A DNA stretch of 64,000 nt from contig JBEANL010000004.1 of the NCBI GenBank assembly GCA_041165405.1, positions 33,392 to 97,391 of the forward strand, read 5' to 3'. Below are positions 26,887 through 36,660 of this stretch, in pieces (the stretch's first letter is position 1; every line of letters starts with the position of its first letter). The position numbers and the translations under genes are program-made. Source of the stretch: Methylopumilus sp009926035. Its GTDB lineage: Bacteria; Pseudomonadota; Gammaproteobacteria; Burkholderiales; Methylophilaceae. Below the pieces are notes generated by a model. The model was not told the origin of the DNA. It did not search any database and was given only the letters and a program-made list of their open reading frames with translations.

Positions 26887-29525
26887 ATTTTCAATCGCAT
26901 AAGTTTGGGGACAAAATCTTCAATTTTACTATTTGATGTTTCTATTTTAATGTTTGTTGTAAGTTTTGCTTCTTGAAAATGCCTACCATAGATATCCCAA
27001 AGCATAGCTAGAAATGAATTTGAAGCAGGCTTCATTTCATCATTAAATGCTATAGAGCCTATAAGGTGAAGTTTCATTTTTGCTCTTGTCATAGCAACAT
27101 AAAGTAACCTTTTTAATTCATTTTCTTCCTTATTTTTTTCAATGTTATAAATAAGATTATGTAAGTGAGGTAATTTGTTATCTGGTTCACTAAATGCTGA
27201 GACATAGCACATATGATTATTTTTGATGAAATTATCAGAAACAATCATTTTTTTGTCTGTTGAGCGTGTGGTTGAATTTAATGATGGAATAATGACTGTA
27301 TCGAATTCAAGGCCTTTAGCTTTATGAATTGTGAAGAATTGTATACGCTCTTCGGCTGATGGAATGTCTGATAAGTATGTTTTTGTAATTTGATATTCGA
27401 CTAATTCAAAATCAATAGCTATAGGTGTACTCGATGTTTGCAAAATATCAAAAAACTTATTAATATCTACGATATCATTTGGGTGATGAAGGCATTTCTC
27501 TCCACCTAAATTTATCCAAACTGATTCTATAAGCCTTCTAATGTGAGTCTTATTTTGATGCTCAAATGCATTGTTTAGTATGTCGACTAGTCGGTTGATC
27601 CTTTTTTTTCCATCAGCAGAAATATTATTCATTTTGTTTGTATTATGAATAATTTCCCACACAGTAGATGAATGGTCATCTTGAAAAAGTATAACTAAAT
27701 CATTAAGTGTAATCCCACACCATGGCGCCCTGAGAATTGCAAGCCAATGAATTCTGTCGCTTAAATCAAGCATAGCGTAGCTTAAAGAAAGAATATCCTG
27801 AATTGATTGATGCTGATCTAATGCATCAATTTCTACGGCATTAAATTTTAAGGCAGGTTTAAATTTTCGAATGTAATTAATTAATTCTGAAAGATGACTT
27901 CTTGATCTTGTGAGAATGGCAATTTTTTCATTTTCAGGAAATGTATCAATTAAATTACATACATACTTTGCTTCCTCAGTATCAATATCAGTACTTTCAT
28001 CAAATGTTAAGGCGTGAAATTTGAATTCACTTGCACCGGTGTCACTTTCTTTTTTTGCTGAGAAAAAAGGTTTGTAGCTTACAGCGCCTTGTGGAATTGA
28101 GTCTTCTTTTGGCAGTATTTTTTCAAATATCTGATTTACTTCATTCACGATAAGGGAGGAAGATCGCCAATTATCTTCAAGCCTTATAGTTTCTAAAGGA
28201 ATGGTATTGAAGCCAAGTTTTTTAGCTTCAATAAAAATGCTGACATCAGCCTCTCTAAATTTATAAATCGATTGCATAGGGTCACCCACACAGAAAATAG
28301 TTTTCTGTGATTCAGATGTCCAACCATCAACTATTTTCTTTAAAAAATTAAAGTGACTTCTGCTCGTATCTTGAAATTCATCAATAAGTAAATGTGAAAT
28401 CTTATAATCTAGAGATAATAAGAGATCGCTTGCTGTATCATTTTTACCAAGAGCCTCATTGGCTATTTCTATAATCTCAATAAAATCAACTGTATTACTC
28501 TGCCAAAATAGTTGCCTTAGTCTTTTTTCACACTGCATAAGAAGGTTAGCAATAGATTTAAGTTTTATGACATATGCTTCATTTATAGGCTCTGGCATGC
28601 CTTTAATGCCTATTAAGCAGTCTATATTAGGTAGATTGAGACATTTAGCCTTATAAATTTCACCTTCTCCATCATTTTTGAATCCTTCCCGAGATGTAAT
28701 TGAAATTCGTCTAGTACTTTTATCTGTATATAATATTTGTGTGATTGTTTGCCATAAAGGGATTTCTTCGGCATCAAAATTAAAGCTATTCTTGTTTCCT
28801 AGCTTTATATCTCCTCTAAGCTTCATATTTTCAAGGTAATGAAGCACCTGCATGAGATCATTTAGTTGATCATGATTTAAGGAATCTTTAATTTTTTGAT
28901 AAATAGGTTTAATTAAATGTTCAAGGTATGCATTGCTTTCTTCGATAATTTTTACATTTGATTTTTGAGTAAGTGCATGGCATATAGATTTCCACTGATC
29001 TCTAATTGCCATCATCGCGATTAAACGACGATTAATTTTTTCATATTCATTATCATAATGAGCAAAGACAATTTTAATATTCTCCATGCTCTCTTTATTC
29101 AGTAATGTTTGTTTAACAGATTCTTCGTAAAACTTTTCAGGAGTATCAGTGATATTAGGTTTATCACCCATTTTGCTTAATACAGGAATTTGGCTGACTA
29201 CGTTATGACAGAATTTATCAATAGTCATCACTTTAAGTCGTGATAGATCGTACTCAATGCCCCAGCCTTTTTCTTTTGAGCGCTTTAAAATTGTCTGGGC
29301 AAAAGAACTATCACCCTTTTTAATGCGTTCTAAGATTTTAGACTTCATCTCTGAAGCTGCTTTCTTTGTGAAGGTAATGGCTACAATTTCTTCGGGTACA
29401 TCAACAATAGTGAGAAGTTTTAAATATCGATCCGTGAGTAATCTTGTTTTACCAGAACCTGCCGGAGCTTCAACAATAAATGAGCTTAAATCAAGAGCTC
29501 TTTTTCTTAATTGGATGTCACTCAT
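26883..29525 (-). CDS. UvrD/AddA-like DNA helicase
   Basis: This 880-residue superfamily 1A helicase has Walker A EAPAGSGKTRLL (residues 19-30), motif Ia AITFTKKAASEM, Walker B HLLIDEFQDTSRSHFNFL, motif III GDPMQSIYKFREADV, motif V FFTIHKAKGLEFDTV and motif VI LLYVAMTRAKMKL. This is the AddA/RecB helicase pattern. AddA usually runs past 1100 residues and ends in a RecB-type nuclease domain. Here the protein stops about 35 residues after motif VI, so that domain is missing. It pairs with the AddB-like gene, with a 4-bp ATGA overlap, so the two likely form one double-strand-end processing complex for recombinational repair. Its stop interlocks with mfd. Confidence 0.85.
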   Translation of the reverse strand: MSDIQLRKRALDLSSFIVEAPAGSGKTRLLTDRYLKLLTIVDVPEEIVAITFTKKAASEMKSKILERIKKGDSSFAQTILKRSKEKGWGIEYDLSRLKVMTIDKFCHNVVSQIPVLSKMGDKPNITDTPEKFYEESVKQTLLNKESMENIKIVFAHYDNEYEKINRRLIAMMAIRDQWKSICHALTQKSNVKIIEESNAYLEHLIKPIYQKIKDSLNHDQLNDLMQVLHYLENMKLRGDIKLGNKNSFNFDAEEIPLWQTITQILYTDKSTRRISITSREGFKNDGEGEIYKAKCLNLPNIDCLIGIKGMPEPINEAYVIKLKSIANLLMQCEKRLRQLFWQSNTVDFIEIIEIANEALGKNDTASDLLLSLDYKISHLLIDEFQDTSRSHFNFLKKIVDGWTSESQKTIFCVGDPMQSIYKFREADVSIFIEAKKLGFNTIPLETIRLEDNWRSSSLIVNEVNQIFEKILPKEDSIPQGAVSYKPFFSAKKESDTGASEFKFHALTFDESTDIDTEEAKYVCNLIDTFPENEKIAILTRSRSHLSELINYIRKFKPALKFNAVEIDALDQHQSIQDILSLSYAMLDLSDRIHWLAILRAPWCGITLNDLVILFQDDHSSTVWEIIHNTNKMNNISADGKKRINRLVDILNNAFEHQNKTHIRRLIESVWINLGGEKCLHHPNDIVDINKFFDILQTSSTPIAIDFELVEYQITKTYLSDIPSAEERIQFFTIHKAKGLEFDTVIIPSLNSTTRSTDKKMIVSDNFIKNNHMCYVSAFSEPDNKLPHLHNLIYNIEKNKEENELKRLLYVAMTRAKMKLHLIGSIAFNDEMKPASNSFLAMLWDIYGRHFQEAKLTTNIKIETSNSKIEDFVPKLMRLKI

Positions 29526-32122
29526 TGCTTCTTTTGCTCAAATTGAAGTATTCGTTCAGGAAGCCTTAAGATCGGCTTAACCTGACAATAAGCCATGTCT
29601 TTTTCGCGTGTAAATTTGATAGCTGCATTGCCCGATTCGTAACTTTTAACAGCCTCATCAATACGGTATTTCCAGAAGCCGATTAAATCATCCCAAGATT
29701 GGTAGTCGATAGCAGCAGCATCTTTGATACCTTGAAGCAGACCTCTATCTCGACCGATACCAATCCATTGAGGTTTTGGTGAATTAATAATGCCAATCGC
29801 AATGGCATCAATAGGTTTATTTGAGGCAAAGAGGGCATAAAAGGGCATCTGGAGCTCACCATAAGCATTTAAAAACCATTCGTTTATCGTTTTTGTTGCC
29901 CCAGATTTGTAATCAATCACAATGTTTTTTTGATTCACTTCATCGATACGATCAATTTTGATATTAAAGTTAAGGCAACCTAGATGAATAGGTATATTTT
30001 TTTCCGTCTCTTTGACTTCAAAGTCTCCTCTTTTTAATTCATGTTGAATCCATTTTTCAAGGTAGCTTATTAAGCGTATTTCTTCGATATTAAAAAATTC
30101 AGGCAAGATTCTGGGATATTTTTTCTTTTCTATAGCTATATTTTTATGTGTAATCGATTGTATTTTTTTTGCCAGCTCTTTTTCATTTAAAGCCCTTACT
30201 AGAGACGCTGAGTTATTTTCTGTCCAGAATTGTTCTAGCGTTTTATGAAAGAGATTTCCGCGTATTCTAGTAGTTAAATTTTCCTCATCTTCTTCTTCTA
30301 TTTTTCTGGCGCCAAGTCTAAACTCATAAAATGCCCAAGCAGGGCAGATGGATTGTGCTTCAAGTAATTTTATGCCCGATTTAACCGTCTGCTGTACTTT
30401 AATATTAGTTGAAGTACTATCTTCAATATATTCTATAAACTCATGATTAAATTCATTTTTTTTAAATTTAAAATTGATATCTTCAAGTAATTTCGAAGAT
30501 ACAAAATCATGTAATGTTGGCGATGGAAATATCTCTTCTTCACCCATTTTTTTGGCATAGGAAAGTGTTACAAAAGGCGATGTATGGGTAAATTTGTCTA
30601 AAATTTTTGAGGCATTTAAATGACGTTTTTCATGGGTGTTGATATGACTATCATGCTGAATTTTTATAGGTATAAATGGATTGTACTGATGAGGGGTAGG
30701 CCAATGATGTTCATTTAAATTCATAATCCACGTAGCGTCATAATTTTCATAAGTTGTTTCATGAAAACCTAAAATATCAATTTTAAAATTGCCTTGATGT
30801 TTGTGTTGGTGGGTGGTTTTTTTAAGGTAATACTGAAATATATCTAACATCTCTTGAATGGATATTTCACCCATCAGATTATCTAATGAAGATATCGTTT
30901 CATTAGTTTTGCTCCATGCCTCATAAATACTTTCTTCAAAAGAATCTTTTGGAGCTAATAAACTAGATTGAATATTCTTTAAATATTCATCAAATGTTTT
31001 AATCCATTCAGAAGGGCTTCTTTTTGTTCGCCATTTGTGATGTGAGGCATGTATGTGATTTAAATGTATCTTTAGGAAGGGTGTTTCATTATTCAAGCCT
31101 TCAATTAACTCAGACATCTCGATGAGATCTTTAGTTGATATACTGCCCCTGCGTTTTCTTTCTAGGTGGTTAATAAGCTTATAGCGCTGACATAACTCTT
31201 TGCCATCTGACCAGCCACTATGACTCAAGATATTTTTAATCTCATTAATCTTAGAGGTACCTCTCGCAGCCAATTCTATTAATTTTAAGTTTAAATAAAC
31301 CATAGATAAATGAAATAAGGGAGTATTTAAGGAGAACTGATAAATTCTTTTTTCTTGAGAGAGACTTGGGGTAAATGTTTCGGGATGAAATGTTTTATCA
31401 AGCATGCTTGTTAGGCGATCTATAATTTGATCGAGTTGCGGCGTCACAATCAATATCTTTTTGTTATTTTCTATTTGTGTTTTGCACCATTCGACAATCT
31501 GCATGCTTTCATGTTCTTCATTAAGAAAAACACGCGACTCAATATAAGGTTTTATTTGTGACGTTTTAAAAAGCTCTATATCAACTTGAGTTTTACATGC
31601 TTCAATAAAAGAATCTTCAATAGGTGTTGTCAATTCAAAATTAACAAAACAAATAGGGTGCTCAATTGAAATATCGCCATTTCTAATATGCTCTTCACTT
31701 ATCTTTAAGAGGCTATTAAAAGTGATAACATTTTTATCGCTACAGTGTTTTTTAAAAAGCAGGCGCCAAGCGTTAAAAAATGCATGTTCTTCACTACGCT
31801 CTTCACTTTTTAAAGTATTTTCGCCAATATTAAATTGATCAATGAGACGGTTAGCCTGCATTGCGGTTTCACTTAAGTTTTCAATGTTGGATAAATCAAA
31901 AAATGATTTTTTATATTGCTTAATACTACTTTCCCATAATAATTTTTCTTCAACCCCATTAAGAACCCGATATGACATTTTGATATTTGGGTGTTTTTTA
32001 AAGAGATTATTGATGAAATCATGAAGCGCCCATACCCTTTCTTTTGAATCAAAGTGTTGGCTTAATTTATAAGCTTCTTTTGAATTTCGGCAGAGGTAGA
32101 TAGGCTTTTGCTCAGAATGCAT
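29522..32122 (-). CDS. AddB-like PD-(D/E)XK nuclease family protein
   Basis: This 866-residue protein looks like the betaproteobacterial AddB-like DNA repair protein. The N-terminal and middle parts are a degenerate helicase fold without a clear Walker A. The C-terminal nuclease domain has SICPAWAFYEFRLGARK near residue 590, RGNLFHKTLEQFW near 620 (His), IDRIDEVNQKNIVIDYKSG near 720-735 (the Asp and DYK catalytic residues) and LQMPFYALFAS (the Q-Y motif). It probably supplies the only nuclease of the pair. It is the first gene of the leftward pair, divergent from greB across 43 bp. Confidence 0.82.
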   Translation of the reverse strand: MHSEQKPIYLCRNSKEAYKLSQHFDSKERVWALHDFINNLFKKHPNIKMSYRVLNGVEEKLLWESSIKQYKKSFFDLSNIENLSETAMQANRLIDQFNIGENTLKSEERSEEHAFFNAWRLLFKKHCSDKNVITFNSLLKISEEHIRNGDISIEHPICFVNFELTTPIEDSFIEACKTQVDIELFKTSQIKPYIESRVFLNEEHESMQIVEWCKTQIENNKKILIVTPQLDQIIDRLTSMLDKTFHPETFTPSLSQEKRIYQFSLNTPLFHLSMVYLNLKLIELAARGTSKINEIKNILSHSGWSDGKELCQRYKLINHLERKRRGSISTKDLIEMSELIEGLNNETPFLKIHLNHIHASHHKWRTKRSPSEWIKTFDEYLKNIQSSLLAPKDSFEESIYEAWSKTNETISSLDNLMGEISIQEMLDIFQYYLKKTTHQHKHQGNFKIDILGFHETTYENYDATWIMNLNEHHWPTPHQYNPFIPIKIQHDSHINTHEKRHLNASKILDKFTHTSPFVTLSYAKKMGEEEIFPSPTLHDFVSSKLLEDINFKFKKNEFNHEFIEYIEDSTSTNIKVQQTVKSGIKLLEAQSICPAWAFYEFRLGARKIEEEDEENLTTRIRGNLFHKTLEQFWTENNSASLVRALNEKELAKKIQSITHKNIAIEKKKYPRILPEFFNIEEIRLISYLEKWIQHELKRGDFEVKETEKNIPIHLGCLNFNIKIDRIDEVNQKNIVIDYKSGATKTINEWFLNAYGELQMPFYALFASNKPIDAIAIGIINSPKPQWIGIGRDRGLLQGIKDAAAIDYQSWDDLIGFWKYRIDEAVKSYESGNAAIKFTREKDMAYCQVKPILRLPERILQFEQKKQ

Positions 32123-32165
32123 GCTTCTATTGTAAACTTAACCCCGTTAATTATTATTAAAAAAT

Positions 32166-32651
32166 ATGACAGAGCGTAAAAATTACATTACTAAGCAAGG
32201 ATATCAGCGCTTAAAAGATGAGCTCGATTTTTTAGTTAAAGTTGATCGACCCAAGGTTGTAGCTGATGTTTCATGGGCTGCAAGTAATGGCGACCGAAGT
32301 GAGAACGGAGATTATATCTATGGGAAGAAACGCTTACGCCAAATTGATGCAAGGGCTAAATTTTTATTCGGTCGCATTGATGAAGCGGTAGTAATTGATC
32401 CTTCGTCGCAAGAGCAACAAGACAAGATTTTTTTTGGCGCATGGGTAACTCTACTCAATGAATCAGATGATTCGAAGCATTATTATCGTATTGTGGGGCA
32501 AGATGAAATTGATACAGAAAAAGGCTTTATTAGTTGGGTATCACCCATTGCTAAAGCCCTTTTAGGTAAAAACTTAGAGGATGAAGTGAAGGTTGAAACC
32601 CCTGGAGGTTTAGTGAAATTTAGAATTATTGATGTAGCTTATCATGAGTAA
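32166..32651 (+). CDS. greB: Transcript cleavage factor GreB
   Basis: This 161-residue factor enters the RNA polymerase secondary channel and stimulates cleavage of backtracked RNA. The N-terminal coiled coil carries the acidic tip NGDRSENGDYIYGKKRLRQID (around residues 41-60), with the Asp and Glu that bind catalytic magnesium. The C-terminal FKBP-like domain follows (GFISWVSPIAKALLGKNLEDEV). The YIYGKKRLRQID segment matches GreB rather than GreA. It overlaps earP by 8 bp. Confidence 0.94.
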   Translation: MTERKNYITKQGYQRLKDELDFLVKVDRPKVVADVSWAASNGDRSENGDYIYGKKRLRQIDARAKFLFGRIDEAVVIDPSSQEQQDKIFFGAWVTLLNESDDSKHYYRIVGQDEIDTEKGFISWVSPIAKALLGKNLEDEVKVETPGGLVKFRIIDVAYHE

Positions 32652-33744
32652 TAAAAGTTCTATCATTTGCCATTTAACATGTAAGGTGATTGATTTTTTT
32701 GGGGATATTGGCGTTGCTTGGCGAATAGCAAAGCAGCTTAAGGTTGATTTTAATATTGAGGTACATCTTCTCGTTGACGATCTTGTAACCACCAAGAGAT
32801 TGATACCTTCAATCGATCTTACCCTGCATAAACAAACGATTAATGGAATCAATATTTGTCATTGTGATTTTAGTGAGGATTCAACATCACTTCCACCGCC
32901 TCCAGATTTTGTGTTTAACCTTTTTAATATAGATTTGCCACATAGTTATAAAACGCTTATTAAGCGCAAAAAGTCTAAATATATTGTGATTGAATATTTA
33001 TCAGCCGAATCCTGGGTAGATAACTTCCATTTAAAACCTTCTATCGATCCTGAATCGGGGCTTATTAAAACTTTCTTTTATCCTGGCTTTACTAATCAAA
33101 CAGGGGGTCTTATTCGGGAAAAGGGATTGTTTTTGCGCCGAGAGGCTTTTGATCAATTTAGACGCAAAAAGCTTATTCAGTCATTAGGCGGAGATCCGAA
33201 CTTATATTCAATATCACTCTTTTATTATCCAATACAAAAAATTGAAGTTTTTTTGGATGTAATAGATCGCATAAAGAAACCTGCTCAATTTTTTATACCT
33301 CAATATCTATTTGATCTTTTAAAGCTAAAAAATAACTATCAATTTGTTCATATCATTCCTTATCCGTTTTTAAATCACGATGATTTTGATAATCTACTTT
33401 GGTCATGTGATCTTAATTTTGTGCGAGGAGAAGACAGCTGGACAAGAGCAATTTGGGCTGGCAAACCTTTTATTTGGCAACCTTATATTCAAGAAAATAA
33501 TATTCATTTAATTAAACTTAAGGCTTTTTTAAAGCGTTATTGCGAAGGATGTGATCAAGATTTATCTGAAATTTTAATTAAAATGCATGATGACTGGTCG
33601 AATAATAAATTTAATGAAGTTTTATGGTGTGATTTTTTTAAGCAACAAGCTCGTCTAGAAGCTTTTGTATTTAAGCAAAGTCATCATTTTTTCAAAGAGG
33701 CTTCATTTGTAGAGAGTTTGATCGATTATTGTTATGAAACATAA
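32644..33744 (+). CDS. earP: EF-P arginine rhamnosyltransferase EarP
   Basis: This 366-residue GT-B glycosyltransferase attaches rhamnose from dTDP-rhamnose to Arg32 of elongation factor P, enabling it to relieve ribosome stalling at polyproline. Conserved segments are FFGDIGVAWRIAKQL near the N-terminus (acceptor-side Asp), IEYLSAESWVDNFH, FYPGFTNQTGGLIRE and the C-terminal NFVRGEDSWTRAIWAGKPFIW, which holds the sugar-nucleotide-binding Glu-Asp. Its placement directly before efp, 54 bp away, is diagnostic. The start overlaps greB by 8 bp. Confidence 0.95.
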   Translation: MSNKSSIICHLTCKVIDFFGDIGVAWRIAKQLKVDFNIEVHLLVDDLVTTKRLIPSIDLTLHKQTINGINICHCDFSEDSTSLPPPPDFVFNLFNIDLPHSYKTLIKRKKSKYIVIEYLSAESWVDNFHLKPSIDPESGLIKTFFYPGFTNQTGGLIREKGLFLRREAFDQFRRKKLIQSLGGDPNLYSISLFYYPIQKIEVFLDVIDRIKKPAQFFIPQYLFDLLKLKNNYQFVHIIPYPFLNHDDFDNLLWSCDLNFVRGEDSWTRAIWAGKPFIWQPYIQENNIHLIKLKAFLKRYCEGCDQDLSEILIKMHDDWSNNKFNEVLWCDFFKQQARLEAFVFKQSHHFFKEASFVESLIDYCYET

Positions 33745-33758
33745 TTTTCGAGTATAAT
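33729..33758 (+). promoter_or_regulatory. Candidate sigma-70 promoter for efp
   Basis: TTGTTA at 33729-33734 and a perfect TATAAT at 33753-33758 are separated by 18 bp, inside the earP-efp junction. A start site near 33765 would leave a leader of about 34 nt with AAGGA before the efp ATG. It would let EF-P be made in excess of its modifying enzyme. Confidence 0.55.
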
Positions 33759-33798
33759 CTCACCCTTTATTTGCTAAGCATTCCCAAGGATCAATATT

Positions 33799-34356
33799 AT
33801 GAAAATCGCTCAAGAACTTCGCGCTGGTAACGTTATTATGGTTGGCACTGACCCTATGGTCATCTTAAAAACTGAATATAACAAATCAGGTCGAAATTCA
33901 GCTGTTGTGAAAATGAAGATGAAAAATCTTCTCACTGAAGCGCCTAGTGAAAACGTATATAACGCGAGCGATAAATTTGAAGTGATTGTCTTAGATAAAA
34001 AAGAAGTTACTTATTCTTATTTCTCAGATCCTGCTTACGTTTTTATGGATAGCGAATACAATCAATATGAAGTTGATGCTGAAAATATGTCAGAAGCTTT
34101 GAATTTCTTAGAAGATGGCATGCCTTGCGAAGTGAAATTTTATAATGGCAAGGCTATATCTGTAGAGTTACCAAATTCTGTAACGCGTGAAATTACCTAT
34201 ACTGAACCAGCTGTAAAAGGCGACACCTCAGGTAAGGTTATGAAGCCAGCTAAAATAAATACAGGTTTTGAAGTGATGGTGCCTTTATTCTGCAATACAG
34301 GCGACAAAATTGAAATTGATACACGAACTTTAGAATACAAAAACCGCGTTTTATAA
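33799..34356 (+). CDS. efp: Elongation factor P
   Basis: This 185-residue translation factor binds between the P and E sites and promotes Pro-Pro bond formation. It has the three-domain layout of EF-P, starting MKIAQELRAGNVIMVGTDP. The modified loop reads NKSGRNSA with arginine at position 32, the residue rhamnosylated by EarP, in place of the lysine used in E. coli. This agrees with the earP gene just upstream. It ends 2 bp from the stop of the convergent tldD. Confidence 0.97.
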   Translation: MKIAQELRAGNVIMVGTDPMVILKTEYNKSGRNSAVVKMKMKNLLTEAPSENVYNASDKFEVIVLDKKEVTYSYFSDPAYVFMDSEYNQYEVDAENMSEALNFLEDGMPCEVKFYNGKAISVELPNSVTREITYTEPAVKGDTSGKVMKPAKINTGFEVMVPLFCNTGDKIEIDTRTLEYKNRVL

Positions 34357-34358
34357 TT

Positions 34359-35795
34359 TTAAGCAGTTCCGCCTACAACTAAGCCATCAATTTTGATTGT
34401 GGGCTGACCAACACCCACCGGAACGCTTTGACCTTCTTTGCCACAAGTTCCCACCCCTGAATCTAAAGACATATCATTTCCGATCATACTGACTTTCTTT
34501 AATACTTCTGGCCCATTGCCTATTAAAGTTGCGCCTTTGACTGGGTAAAGGAGTTTTCCATCCTCAATCATCCAAGCTTCAGCTGCAGAAAATACAAATT
34601 TACCGCTTGTGATATCTACCTGACCACCACCAAAGTTAACTGCATAAATACCTTTCTTGACTGACTTGATAATCTCTTCAGGTGTTTTAGTGCCATTAAG
34701 CATATAAGTATTTGTCATTCTCGGCATCGGAAGATGCGCATAGGATTCTCTTCTCGCATTTCCAGTGGTAGGCATATTCATAAGTCTCGCATTTAATGTA
34801 TCCTGAAGATATCCTTTAAGAATACCATTTTCTATAAGGACCGTCCTTTGTGTTTCGTTGCCTTCATCATCAATATTTAAAGAGCCTCTTCGATCTTTGA
34901 TCGTACCATCATCTACTACAGTGATATCTTTTGCAGCGACTTGAGTCCCAATTTTATTGCTAAATGCGGAGCTACCTTTTCGATTGAAATCACCTTCTAA
35001 ACCGTGACCAATAGCTTCATGTAAAAGAATACCTGGCCATCCAGGACCTAAGACAACTGTCATACTCCCAGCAGGCGCAGGTTTTGCATTGAGATTTGTA
35101 GTGGCTTGATGAACTGCTTCATGCGCATATTGTTTTAATATTTCATCAGAGAAATATTCAAATCCAAAACGACCACCACCACCGGAAGAGCCTTGCTCTC
35201 TTTTTCCATTTGATTCTGCAATGACATTAATCGATAATCTTACGAGAGGCCTGATATCAGCAGCAATTTTTTGCTCATGATTAATGACGAATACCACTTC
35301 ATATTCTCCCGCAATCGATGCTGTGACTTTAGTAATGCGTTCATCCATTTTTTTAGCAAAATTTTCTATTTTTTCTAGCATTTTAATTTTAGTTTGAGCG
35401 GGCATTGCTGAAAGCGGATCTTTACCGCTATATAAATTAGATATGATTCTTGGATGATCGAGTTTATGACTTTGATTTAAATTTTTAGAAGCAATGGCTT
35501 TAGCAATATTTGATGAAGACAAAAGGGCTTCAATGGAAATATCATCAGAATATGCAAAAGCAGATTTGTCTTTGTTTACGGCTCTGACACCTACACCTTG
35601 ATCAATTGAGAAACTACCTGATTTAACTTGACCTTCCTCAAGTCCCCAATATTCATTTTTTGTATATTGAAAATAAAGGTCTGCATAATCAATACCATGT
35701 GACATCATACTATTAAGTATTTTATTCAGATCATTTACATCAATTCCAGACTGTGCAAGAAGCAAATCTTTTGCATGAGTAATTTTATGTTCCAT
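34359..35795 (-). CDS. tldD: Metalloprotease TldD
   Basis: This 478-residue subunit of the TldD/TldE(PmbA) protease degrades unfolded peptides and matures some microcins. The zinc-binding motif is HEAIGH at residues 259-264 within GILLHEAIGHGLEGDF, and GVGTCGKEGQSVPVGVGQPT is a conserved C-terminal stretch. The partner pmbA is not in this window. It follows a nitrilase-family gene by 8 bp, in the yhdP-amidase-tldD order common in Betaproteobacteria. Confidence 0.95.
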   Translation of the reverse strand: MEHKITHAKDLLLAQSGIDVNDLNKILNSMMSHGIDYADLYFQYTKNEYWGLEEGQVKSGSFSIDQGVGVRAVNKDKSAFAYSDDISIEALLSSSNIAKAIASKNLNQSHKLDHPRIISNLYSGKDPLSAMPAQTKIKMLEKIENFAKKMDERITKVTASIAGEYEVVFVINHEQKIAADIRPLVRLSINVIAESNGKREQGSSGGGGRFGFEYFSDEILKQYAHEAVHQATTNLNAKPAPAGSMTVVLGPGWPGILLHEAIGHGLEGDFNRKGSSAFSNKIGTQVAAKDITVVDDGTIKDRRGSLNIDDEGNETQRTVLIENGILKGYLQDTLNARLMNMPTTGNARRESYAHLPMPRMTNTYMLNGTKTPEEIIKSVKKGIYAVNFGGGQVDITSGKFVFSAAEAWMIEDGKLLYPVKGATLIGNGPEVLKKVSMIGNDMSLDSGVGTCGKEGQSVPVGVGQPTIKIDGLVVGGTA

Positions 35796-35803
35796 AAGAG
35801 ATG

Positions 35804-36658
35804 TTATTTAATGGTTCGATGTTTAAGAGCAGGTAAGGATTTACGAATAGATTTAATATATTCCTTATTTAGGAATCCAGTAATTACACCGGAACCTCGA
35901 TTAAGACGATCAAGTATAGTCCCCCATGGGTCAACAATCATTGAGTTCCCGTGAGTTTCTCTTCCTGACAAGTGATAGCCACCTTGAGCAGGGGCTAATA
36001 CGTAGCATTGATTCTCAATTGCTCTTGCACGAATCAAAATCTCCCAATGTGCCTTTCCAGTTGTTTCTGTAAAAGCAGATGGAATGACAAGAAGATCAAT
36101 ATCTTTCATTGCTCTAAATAACTCTGGAAATCTAAGATCGTAACAAATTGCAATGCCAATTTTTCCAAAAGGAGAATCGACAACTACAATATTGGAGCCC
36201 GCCTCAATTAATTTATCTTCACGATAGTATTCATCACCCATATCAAATCCAAAAAGATGTATTTTGTCGTAACGGTGAATTAAATTACCTTTGTCGTCAT
36301 AAACTAAACAACTGTTCCTTATTTTATTTTTATCCTTTGATACCAAAGGAATAGATCCTCCAATAATCCATACTTTATTTTTCTTGGCTTGTTTTGATAA
36401 GAAAGACTGAACAAGACCTTGCTCGGGCTTTTCTTTTGCCTGCAGTTTTTCTGAATCTTTAGAGGACATAATAGAAAAGTATTCAGGAAGCGCTATGATT
36501 TTGGCGCCTTGGTTTGCAGCAATAGTAATTAAATTTTCTGCTTCATTAAGATTTGATTTGATGTCTGGTCCAGATGCCATCTGTATCCCAGCAATCTTTA
36601 TAATATCTTTATTTACTAACTTAGCTTTCGTTGTTTTTATTTTAGATTTAATTGCCAT
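35804..36658 (-). CDS. Nitrilase-superfamily C-N hydrolase
   Basis: This 284-residue protein has the catalytic triad of the nitrilase superfamily: Glu59 (in IIALPEYF), Lys132 (in YDKIHLFG) and Cys172 (in GIAICYDLRFPELFR). The YDLRFPELFR context is the Nit1/Nit2 branch, whose members include omega-amidases and deaminated-glutathione amidase. The exact substrate cannot be told. An N-terminal lysine-rich extension of about 18 residues precedes the usual start of the domain. It lies between yhdP (2 bp) and tldD (8 bp), so the three genes are likely one transcript. Confidence 0.88.
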   Translation of the reverse strand: MAIKSKIKTTKAKLVNKDIIKIAGIQMASGPDIKSNLNEAENLITIAANQGAKIIALPEYFSIMSSKDSEKLQAKEKPEQGLVQSFLSKQAKKNKVWIIGGSIPLVSKDKNKIRNSCLVYDDKGNLIHRYDKIHLFGFDMGDEYYREDKLIEAGSNIVVVDSPFGKIGIAICYDLRFPELFRAMKDIDLLVIPSAFTETTGKAHWEILIRARAIENQCYVLAPAQGGYHLSGRETHGNSMIVDPWGTILDRLNRGSGVITGFLNKEYIKSIRKSLPALKHRTIK

Positions 36659-36660
36659 TA

